From contig JBHHXI010000050.1 of the NCBI GenBank assembly GCA_046756945.1, forward strand, positions 1 to 19,338: a stretch of 19,338 nt of DNA. The letters run 5' to 3'. The stretch is from JACZQZ01 sp046756945 (GTDB lineage: Bacteria; Pseudomonadota; Alphaproteobacteria; Rhodospirillales; 2-02-FULL-58-16). The translations under genes and the position numbers were made by a program. The notes under the pieces were generated by a model. That model was not told where the DNA came from. It searched no databases and saw nothing but the letters and a program-made list of their open reading frames with translations. Shown piece by piece: positions 1-5,632 of this stretch (positions are counted from its first letter, which is position 1; every line of letters starts with the position of its first letter).

Positions 1-6
1 GCCTGG

Positions 7-909
7 CTAGCGTCCGCCGTCGGCCTCCTCGATGGCCCGTATCACGTCGTGATAGCTGTCCGGCGCCTTGTCCCTGAAGCGCGATTTCAGGCCCAGCCTG
101 GCGCACCCGCCCAGGCGCCGCGCCGCCGCGCCGGCCATGACCGGTTCGATGCCCATGGCCGTGAGCGTTTCGGCGACCTCTTCCATCTCGTGGGCGCGGC
201 GTTCGCCGTGGATCGCCGTCCGCCCGAGCAGGTAATGGGCGAGCTGGTTCCAGTCGATTCCGGGATAGCCGACGCGCATGGATTCGAGCACCCGCTCGGT
301 CACCCCGTAGCGCGACGAGGCGAGGGCGCATTCCAGGAACAGCGCTTCGAGGCCCTTGACGACGATGCTGCGGAACATCTTGGTTGCCGCGGCGCGGCCG
401 ATCTCGGGCCCGAAGTCCTCCACGCACATGCCGTAGGCCGACAGCCGGGCCACCAGCTCCGGCGCCGCCTCGCCGCACAGCAACATGGGGACCTTGTGGC
501 CGAGCGGCGGCACCCCGGCCATCACCGCGGCCTCGACGAAACGGGCGCCGGTGGCGGAGACGATCGCCGCCGCCTCCTGCTTGACGGCGGGCGACGTGGA
601 GTTCAGGTCCATGTAGATGTGCCGCGGGCGCAGGTATGGGGCCGCCTCCCCGGCGACGGCGACGGCGACCGACGAGACCACCGCCGAGATGATCACCTCG
701 CTGCCGAGGGCCAGCTCCTCGATGGACGAAGCGAGCGTCACGCCCGCCCCGGCGGCGCGCTTTTCCATCTCCGCGCCCCGTTCCGACTTGAGCGCCACGT
801 CGTAGGCGGCGACGGCGGGCGCGCCCGCCTGGCGGATACCCCTGGCGATGGCCGAGCCGGCCTCGCCGAATCCGATGAAACCGATGGCTGTGTTGGGCCT
901 GTCGTTCAC
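7..909 (-). CDS. NAD(P)-dependent oxidoreductase, DUF1932 / 6-phosphogluconate dehydrogenase-like
   Basis: A 300-residue cytosolic dehydrogenase of the beta-hydroxyacid dehydrogenase superfamily. The N-terminus holds a Rossmann dinucleotide-binding motif (GFGEAG, residues 13-18). The C-terminal half matches the all-helical DUF1932 domain, with a likely catalytic lysine in the ATKMFRS segment. I chose the GTG start at 909 because it directly precedes the Rossmann strand and has an AGGG-type ribosome binding site (minus-strand CGGAGGGAAGC) just upstream; an upstream in-frame start at 1002 would add 31 low-complexity residues inside the neighbouring gene. It lies 16 bases downstream of the EEP-family gene and is probably co-transcribed with it. 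Family members oxidise 3-hydroxyacids or related sugar acids; the substrate cannot be read from sequence. The stop is TAG at 7-9, so the gene is complete. Confidence 0.88.
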   Translation of the reverse strand: MNDRPNTAIGFIGFGEAGSAIARGIRQAGAPAVAAYDVALKSERGAEMEKRAAGAGVTLASSIEELALGSEVIISAVVSSVAVAVAGEAAPYLRPRHIYMDLNSTSPAVKQEAAAIVSATGARFVEAAVMAGVPPLGHKVPMLLCGEAAPELVARLSAYGMCVEDFGPEIGRAAATKMFRSIVVKGLEALFLECALASSRYGVTERVLESMRVGYPGIDWNQLAHYLLGRTAIHGERRAHEMEEVAETLTAMGIEPVMAGAAARRLGGCARLGLKSRFRDKAPDSYHDVIRAIEEADGGR

Positions 910-925
910 GGCTTCCCTCCGTTTT

Positions 926-1783
926 TCAGAGGTCGATGTCGACCCACAGCGGCTGGTGGTCCGAGCCCTGGGCTTCGCCGTCGACCCTGGCGCCCTGGAC
1001 ACGCTTGGCCAGCATCGCGCCGACGAACACGTAATCGACCCGCAGGGGGCCGTCGGCGCGCGGCCAGGTGAGTCCGCCGTCGGGGTCGTTGCCGGCGGCG
1101 AGCCAGGCGTCGGCGAAGCCGTCGATGGGGGTGACGCGGCCGTACCGTTCCGTCACCGGACCGGCCATCATCCCGTATTCCGGCGAGTCCGGCTCCATGT
1201 TGAAGTCGCCGAGTGCAATCGCCTCGCCGGGCATGGGCGGGGGCTCTTCCCCGGCCCAGTCGCGGGGATCGCCGGCGCCCGACCAGACGCCGCCTTCGCC
1301 CGCCGCGCCGCCGACGATGTCGCGCAGCCGGGCCACCTGGCGCCGGCGCTCGAGGCTGGAGACATGGGCAAGGTGCACCGAATAGAAACGCACGGGCCCG
1401 ACCGCGCATTCGATGACGCCTTCCAGGGCGACGCGCTGCATGCTCAGCTGTTCGAGCAGCCCGATCTTGGGCAGCAGGTGGTTGCGGGCCGACAGGATGG
1501 GTGTGCGCGCCAGTAAAAGATTGCCGAACTGCTTGCGGCGGTGGGGCGCGTCCGGCCCGCCGCCGCCATCCAGGTCGAGCCCCGGACCATAGACCCAGTG
1601 ATAGCCGGGCAGCAGGCGCGTCAGTTCGGCGACCTGATCGACCATCCCCGAGCGCTTCCAGAAGCGCTCCACCTCCTGCATGGCGATGACGTCGGCGCCT
1701 TCCACCGCCTGGGCGATGCGCGCCAGGTCGAAGCGGTCGTCCTTGCCCCGGCCGAACTGGATGTTATAGGTGACAAGCTTCAC
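926..1783 (-). CDS. Endonuclease/exonuclease/phosphatase family protein
   Basis: A 285-residue protein of the Mg2+-dependent EEP (DNase I-like) fold. Visible landmarks are TYNIQFG (residues 5-11) with the conserved Asn, MQEVE (35-39) with the metal-binding Glu37, a SVHLAH segment, LGDFN, and the C-terminal GSDHQPLWVDI with the Asp275/His276 pair. All catalytic landmarks are present, so it should be active as a nuclease or phosphodiesterase/phosphatase. The substrate is unknown; the family covers DNA, RNA, phospholipids and inositol phosphates. No signal peptide is visible. The start is GTG at 1783, with GGGAG about 10 bases upstream. It is the first gene of a two-gene minus-strand unit and is divergent from the PLP-enzyme gene at 1989. 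Confidence 0.9.
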   Translation of the reverse strand: MKLVTYNIQFGRGKDDRFDLARIAQAVEGADVIAMQEVERFWKRSGMVDQVAELTRLLPGYHWVYGPGLDLDGGGGPDAPHRRKQFGNLLLARTPILSARNHLLPKIGLLEQLSMQRVALEGVIECAVGPVRFYSVHLAHVSSLERRRQVARLRDIVGGAAGEGGVWSGAGDPRDWAGEEPPPMPGEAIALGDFNMEPDSPEYGMMAGPVTERYGRVTPIDGFADAWLAAGNDPDGGLTWPRADGPLRVDYVFVGAMLAKRVQGARVDGEAQGSDHQPLWVDIDL

Positions 1784-1873
1784 GCCGGTTCCGCTCCCGT
1801 GCCGTGTGTGTGCCCGAGTCTGCCACGATGGGCAACGGCGGGGCCTTTGTCACGTCTTTCGTCGCGCCGGGAC

Positions 1874-1893
1874 CCGGGATTTATGATTCCCGG
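1874..1893. promoter_or_regulatory. Inverted repeat in divergent intergenic region (possible operator)
   Basis: CCGGGA at 1874-1879 is repeated inverted as TCCCGG at 1888-1893, around an AT-rich 8-base centre. It sits between the divergent EEP gene (start 1783) and the PLP-enzyme gene (start 1989), where a regulator of either could bind. No convincing -35/-10 pair could be placed around it. Confidence 0.25.
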
Positions 1894-1943
1894 TGCTGGG
1901 AGACAAAATTTGATTGTCCGGGCCGGGGGCGGGTAGGCTGCCT

Positions 1944-1977
1944 GGCCGGCGGAGCCCGGCGCGGCCCGTATTTTTTT
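1944..1977 (+). terminator. Terminator-like leader element (possible attenuator)
   Basis: GGCCG at 1944-1948 can pair with CGGCC at 1962-1966, or alternatively GCCGG with CCGGC inside it. The hairpin is followed after four bases by seven Ts at 1971-1977. This has the form of an intrinsic terminator, but it lies in the 5' leader of the gene starting at 1989. The ribosome binding site GGAG (1978-1981) directly abuts the T tract. Either readthrough is regulated or the element is fortuitous in GC-rich DNA. Confidence 0.4.
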
Positions 1978-1988
1978 GGAGACCCCCG

Positions 1989-2996
1989 ATGCCCCTTGCC
2001 GATTTTCCCAGGGTCCGACTCGCCCACACGCCGACGCCGTTCGAGCCGATGGACGGGCTGACGAAACTGCTCGGCGGGCCCCGCCTCTACGTCAAGCGGG
2101 ACGACTGCACGGGCCTTGCCATGGGCGGCAACAAGGCGCGGCAGCTTGAATTCTATCTTGGCGAGGCCAGGGCCCGGGATGCGGACACCATCCTGATCAC
2201 CGGCGCCGTGCAGTCCAACTACCTGCGCATGACGGCGGCGGCGGCGGCGCGCCTGGGCATGGCCTGCGAGATCCAGCACGAAGAACGGGTCCCCGGCATG
2301 GACGCCGATTACCACAATTCGGGCAACGTGCTCCTCGACCGGGTGTTGGGCGCCACCATCCACGCCTGCCCCGGCGTCGCGGACGAGAAGGCCGCCGACG
2401 CGGCCCTGGAGGCGGTCGCCGGGGACGTGCGGGCGAGGGGCGGCAGGCCCTACGTCATTCACCTGGGCGAAGCCCATCCGCCCCTCGGCGCGCTGGGCTA
2501 CATCGACGCCGCCCGCGAGGTGCTGGACCAGGCGTCCCAGGCGGGACTCGCCCTGGACCTGATCGTCCTGCCGAGCGGCAGCGCGCTGACCCATGTCGGC
2601 ATGCTGGTCGGGCTCAGGCTGGCGGGGTCCAGGGTGCCGGTGCTGGGGATCTGCGTCCGCCGCGGCCGGGACGAGCAGGCGGAACGGGTCCTGAGAAGGG
2701 CGTCGGAAGCCGCCGACATGGTCGGAAAACCGGGGCTGATCAGCGCCGAAGACGTGCGGGTGGAAGACAGGGTCCTGGCGCCCGGTTACGGCGTCGCCAA
2801 CGACGAAACGCTGGAAGCCATCTCGCTTGCCGCCCGCCACGAGGGACTGCTGCTCGATCCCGTATATTCCGGAAAGGCGCTCGCCGGTCTGATCGCCCTC
2901 GTCCGCGAGGGCGCCGTCGCCCCGGACCACACCGTCGTCTTCCTGCATACGGGCGGCACCCCGGCCCTCTTTGGGTACCGAAGCCTGTTCGGGTGA
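1989..2996 (+). CDS. PLP-dependent D-cysteine desulfhydrase family protein (possible L-cysteate sulfo-lyase-like)
   Basis: A 335-residue fold-type II PLP enzyme of the D-cysteine desulfhydrase/ACC deaminase family. The PLP lysine is Lys49 in GGNKARQLEF, preceded by the typical YVKRDDCTGL. The substrate-side motif reads VQSNYLR (residues 74-80), where most family members I recall have QSNH or QSNQ, so Tyr78 is unusual. The C-terminus carries the family signature FLHTGGTPALFGY. Start: ATG at 1989 with GGAG seven bases upstream. An in-frame start at 1914 would add 25 residues before the conserved FPRVRLAHTPTP opening and is unlikely. Members cleave D-cysteine to pyruvate, sulfide and ammonia, deaminate ACC, or cleave L-cysteate (CuyA). 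The exact substrate is undecided. It is the only gene on its strand here and is divergent from the EEP gene. Confidence 0.87.
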   Translation: MPLADFPRVRLAHTPTPFEPMDGLTKLLGGPRLYVKRDDCTGLAMGGNKARQLEFYLGEARARDADTILITGAVQSNYLRMTAAAAARLGMACEIQHEERVPGMDADYHNSGNVLLDRVLGATIHACPGVADEKAADAALEAVAGDVRARGGRPYVIHLGEAHPPLGALGYIDAAREVLDQASQAGLALDLIVLPSGSALTHVGMLVGLRLAGSRVPVLGICVRRGRDEQAERVLRRASEAADMVGKPGLISAEDVRVEDRVLAPGYGVANDETLEAISLAARHEGLLLDPVYSGKALAGLIALVREGAVAPDHTVVFLHTGGTPALFGYRSLFG

Positions 2997-3016
2997 GGAG
3001 GGCCATGGACTCATTA

Positions 3017-3149
3017 ACTGGTGTTGCCAGTGGTGATGTCCGCGCACGGGTCCACGCCGGTCAACCGTAACGACCTCGGCGAACTACCGCTGTTAATCCA
3101 CAGCGGACATTTATGGGACCGGGTGCCTACTGCTCGGCCTGATTGACCG
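3017..3149. other. Intergenic stretch dense in inverted repeats (possible structured RNA or 3' UTR)
   Basis: Between the PLP-enzyme gene and the small membrane-protein gene I see no coding region but several complementary segments: a hairpin at 3017-3031 (ACTGG/CCAGT, loop TGTTG); a hairpin at 3087-3106 (CCGCTGT/ACAGCGG, loop TAATCC); a long-range pair ATGTCCGC 3036-3043 with GCGGACAT 3103-3110; and CGGTCAA 3058-3064 with TTGACCG 3143-3149. The 3' arm of the second hairpin overlaps the long-range pair, so those two are mutually exclusive. No T tract follows, so intrinsic termination is not clear. Confidence 0.3.
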
Positions 3150-3166
3150 TGGCCGGGGAATATTTT

Positions 3167-3195
3167 TTGAAAATTCCGGTTAGAAATCCTCTAAT
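3167..3195 (+). promoter_or_regulatory. Sigma70-type promoter for the small membrane-protein gene
   Basis: TTGAAA at 3167-3172 and TCTAAT at 3190-3195 each match five of six consensus bases and are separated by exactly 17 bases. Transcription would start near 3202, leaving a leader of about 68 bases before the ATG at 3270. The -35 box lies inside an imperfect AT-rich inverted repeat (about 3153-3179, CCGG...CCGG ends). Confidence 0.6.
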
Positions 3196-3269
3196 ATGGT
3201 CGCCTGACGGGGTGCCTCCTCATCTGGCGGGTTCTCCTGTCGCGGAACGTAATACTTTCGGAGGTAAAA

Positions 3270-3464
3270 ATGGCCACTGACGAAAGAACGCCCGGCGCGG
3301 AAGCACCGGCAGAACAGTCCAGCATGCAGACGCCAGCCGTTGAAACGGCTGCCTCGGAATCACCGGATGAGGACGACATTAGCAAGAACCTCCTCATGCA
3401 AGTGGGGATCGTCGGCGGAATCGTTTTGCTGGTATTGCTCGCTGTATTTTTCGGCGCGCTCTAA
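3270..3464 (+). CDS. Small single-pass membrane protein, unknown function
   Basis: A 64-residue protein I do not recognise. Residues 1-40 are hydrophilic, rich in Ala, Glu, Pro, Ser and Thr, and end in an acidic patch (SPDEDDISK). Residues about 43-63 form one strongly hydrophobic helix (VGIVGGIVLLVLLAVFFGAL) running to the C-terminus, so the protein is probably tail-anchored with a disordered acidic N-terminal part. The gene is convincing because it has a strong ribosome binding site (GGAGG ending four bases before the ATG, within TTCGGAGGTAAAAATG), a near-consensus promoter at 3167-3195 and a candidate terminator at 3482-3539, so it looks monocistronic. It converges on the antiporter operon. 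No function is assigned. Confidence 0.75.
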   Translation: MATDERTPGAEAPAEQSSMQTPAVETAASESPDEDDISKNLLMQVGIVGGIVLLVLLAVFFGAL

Positions 3465-3481
3465 TCACAAGAAAAACCAGT

Positions 3482-3539
3482 TCCGATCTTCAGTTGAAAT
3501 CGGACACCGCAGCAGGGAAATGACGCGGCGCTTTTTTTT
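3482..3539 (+). terminator. Candidate intrinsic terminator of the small membrane-protein gene
   Basis: A hairpin TCCGAT-C-TTC / GAA-ATCGGA with loop AGTT spans 3482-3504. A second weak stem (CCGC 3507-3510 with GCGG 3525-3528) leads into eight Ts at 3532-3539. The T tract is clear; the stem directly in front of it is short, so the exact terminator hairpin is uncertain. Confidence 0.45.
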
Positions 3540-3708
3540 CGTGCGGCCGAGGGCCTAGCGAAGTGTGAAGGTCCGCTTATGATGCGGTAAACGGCTCCCA
3601 CCCGAAGGCATCTAGGTGCCCAAATGCGCGGAATTGCGACCGGTGTTGGCGTAGAAGCCGACATCGGTGCCCCGCCGCTGAGCCAACTCTCGTTTGCGGG
3701 TACGCGAC
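3540..3708. other. Convergent intergenic region without recognised features
   Basis: This is the space between the end of the small membrane-protein unit and the stop of the last antiporter gene. I see no supported coding region. On the minus strand no hairpin with a T tract was found, so the 3' end of the antiporter operon is not defined by an obvious intrinsic terminator. Confidence 0.4.
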
Positions 3709-5397
3709 CTAAACCAGGTACAGGACCAAATAGGCGCCGAGCAGCACGATCACCCAGAAAACCATGCTGCCGGCCTGCAGGGAACGCGCCAGCACGCCTT
3801 GCGGCCCGTGATGGCGGAAGACGAAACCGATGAGGACGCCGATCCAGTTCCGCGCCGCCGTCTCCGCATCCTTCAGGGCCTTGCCGGTCAACGTCGCGGC
3901 CCGGCCGAGCACCCACTTACCGAGCGTCCTGTAGAACCAGTCGAAGTCCAAGGTGATGGTCAGCGTCCGCCGCATCAGGGGCAGCATGATGAAGAACGCG
4001 AGGCCCGAGAACAGCAGAAGCTGAAGTATGTTGACCACGTGGGGAACGGTGTAGGGCGCGTATTCCACCGGGTAGGGCAGCAGGGCGTAAAGCGGCTGCG
4101 GCCACACGCCCAGGCCGATGCACAAAATGGAGAACAGGACCATAGCCAGGCGCATATTCAGAGGCGGGTCCGGGGGCCGCAGTCCGGAGTCCTTCTGGAA
4201 GAAGACGAACCACGGGAACTTGATGCCGGCGTGCAGGAACACGCCCGCCGATCCGGCGGCGAGCAGGAACCAGGCGACGGCCAGTTGCTCGTCCGCCGCC
4301 CCCTGCGAGATCATGGACTTGCTGATAAAGCCCGAGGTCAGGGGGAACGAGGAAATGGAAAGGGCGCCGATGATGCCGCACACGGTGGTGACGGGCATGC
4401 TCTGGAACAGGCCGCCGAGATCGCTGCATTTGCGCTTGCCGGTCATGTACAGGACCGACCCCGCCGACATCAGCAGCAGCGCCTTGTAGATGATGTGGGT
4501 GAAGGCGTGGGCGGCGGTGCCGTTCAGCGCCATCTCGGTGCCTATGCCGATTCCGGTGACCATGAAGCCCACCTGGTTGACGATGCTGTAGGCCAGGATC
4601 CGCCGCATGTCGTTTTCCAGGAGGGCGTAGACGATGCCATAAAGCATCATGTAAAGGCCCACGTAGATCAGAATTTCGGCGCCGGGAAAGCCCCGCAGCA
4701 GCACATACACCGCCGCCTTGGTGGTGAAGGCGGAAAGAAACACGGTGCCGCTGTAGGAGGCCTCCGGGTAGGCGTCGGGCAGCCACGCCGACAGGGGCGG
4801 CGCCCCGGCGTTGATGAGGAAGCCGGCGAGCATAAGCCAGGTCCCCGGCGTGCTCGGCGTCATCGCCGTGAAGGTTATCGTGCCGGCGTCCGTCACCTGG
4901 GCGACGATTCCCGCCATCAACAGGACGCCGCCGAGTAGGTGAACCTGCAGGTATCGCATGGACGCGCGATAGGACTTTTCGCTTCCCCTGGACCACACCA
5001 CCAGGGTGGAGGCAATGGCCATGATCTCCCAGAACACGAAGAGCGTGATCAGGTCGCCGGCCAGGGCGACGCCGACGGCGCTGCCGGCGTAGACGGAAGC
5101 CGCGGCCAACTCCGCCACCCGCGGCTGATTCAGCGCGAACAGACCGCCGGCGAAGGACATGATGGCGAAGATGATGGCGAACAGGCGGCCGAGGGCATCG
5201 GCCTTGACCACCTCAAGCCTGTACTCCAGGAAGCTTCCCGACAGCGAGACGCCGTCGGGGAGCTGCCACACCAGCCACACCGTCAGCAGGGGCAGGGCGA
5301 GGACGGCGGTGCTGCGCGCGTAGCCCCTGAGCAGCGGCAGGAGGAGGCCGCCGAGGATCAGCACCAAAGCCGGCGGAAAGGCGCTACTCGCCGTCAT
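3709..5397 (-). CDS. Third proton antiporter-like membrane subunit (NuoL/M/N family, 'D3'), lacking the TM7 lysine
   Basis: A 562-residue polytopic membrane protein of the complex I/Mrp antiporter-like family, usually annotated Na+/H+ antiporter subunit D. The TM5 glutamate is present (Glu124 in LFVFWEIMAIAS), as is a TM8-region lysine (Lys227 in TTKAAVYVLLRG). At the TM7 site, where D and D2 have Lys nine residues before the conserved Trp of the WLP motif, this protein has Asn196 (NAGAPPLSAWLPDAYPE), and the nearby His is Ser203. It also has a C-terminal extension with further hydrophobic segments, ending LLGAYLVLYLV. It is the last gene of the operon and its ATG start overlaps the 82-residue gene by 14 bases, with GGAGG nine bases upstream. 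It may be a structural or modified channel subunit rather than a standard proton pump; that is inference. Confidence 0.9.
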   Translation of the reverse strand: MTASSAFPPALVLILGGLLLPLLRGYARSTAVLALPLLTVWLVWQLPDGVSLSGSFLEYRLEVVKADALGRLFAIIFAIMSFAGGLFALNQPRVAELAAASVYAGSAVGVALAGDLITLFVFWEIMAIASTLVVWSRGSEKSYRASMRYLQVHLLGGVLLMAGIVAQVTDAGTITFTAMTPSTPGTWLMLAGFLINAGAPPLSAWLPDAYPEASYSGTVFLSAFTTKAAVYVLLRGFPGAEILIYVGLYMMLYGIVYALLENDMRRILAYSIVNQVGFMVTGIGIGTEMALNGTAAHAFTHIIYKALLLMSAGSVLYMTGKRKCSDLGGLFQSMPVTTVCGIIGALSISSFPLTSGFISKSMISQGAADEQLAVAWFLLAAGSAGVFLHAGIKFPWFVFFQKDSGLRPPDPPLNMRLAMVLFSILCIGLGVWPQPLYALLPYPVEYAPYTVPHVVNILQLLLFSGLAFFIMLPLMRRTLTITLDFDWFYRTLGKWVLGRAATLTGKALKDAETAARNWIGVLIGFVFRHHGPQGVLARSLQAGSMVFWVIVLLGAYLVLYLV

Positions 5398-5632
5398 AGT
5401 AGGTATCCTCCCGCTTCAGGAAAACGCCCAGCACCTTGGCGAACAGGATCATCCCGACGCAGGTCAGGAAGCCGTACCAGGAATAGAACGAGAAGGTGCC
5501 GTCGAGCCCGAAGTAGGGATGGCCGTAGACGACCACATCGCCCACGGCGAGGACGGCGAGGACGGCGAGGAAGACGATCCACAGCACGCGGATCGAGCGC
5601 CGCCTGACCAGCCAGTGCTTGCCCTCGCTCAT
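5384..5632 (-). CDS. 82-residue two-helix membrane protein of the antiporter operon, unknown function
   Basis: A small protein with a basic N-terminus (KHWLVRRRSIR), a hydrophobic helix at about residues 17-33, a short aromatic- and glycine-rich loop (YGHPYFGLDGTFSFYSW, 36-52), a second helix at about 53-71 and a charged tail (KREDTYYDGE). It is not one of MrpA-G. Its ATG overlaps the TGA of the preceding antiporter gene by four bases (ATGA), and its end overlaps the next gene by 14 bases, so translational coupling and equal stoichiometry with D2 and D3 are likely. I recall uncharacterised proteins of this kind beside similar antiporter genes but cannot name a family. It is probably an accessory subunit bridging two antiporter modules. 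Confidence 0.82.
   Translation of the reverse strand: MSEGKHWLVRRRSIRVLWIVFLAVLAVLAVGDVVVYGHPYFGLDGTFSFYSWYGFLTCVGMILFAKVLGVFLKREDTYYDGE

Noticed and set aside
910..1002. N-terminal extension of the DUF1932 dehydrogenase from 1002
   Set aside because: The added 31 residues are low-complexity, overlap the end of the EEP gene and precede a better GTG with a strong ribosome binding site at 909.
3541..3708. Minus-strand terminator for the antiporter operon
   Set aside because: No hairpin followed by Ts on the minus strand was found; the T8 tract nearby is on the plus strand and belongs to the small gene.
3694..4938. Long plus-strand open frame (414 codons) opposite the third antiporter subunit
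   Set aside because: Its translation is rich in Arg, Gly, Gln and His with no domain, as is typical of the complement of GC-rich membrane-protein genes; the minus-strand protein is clearly real.
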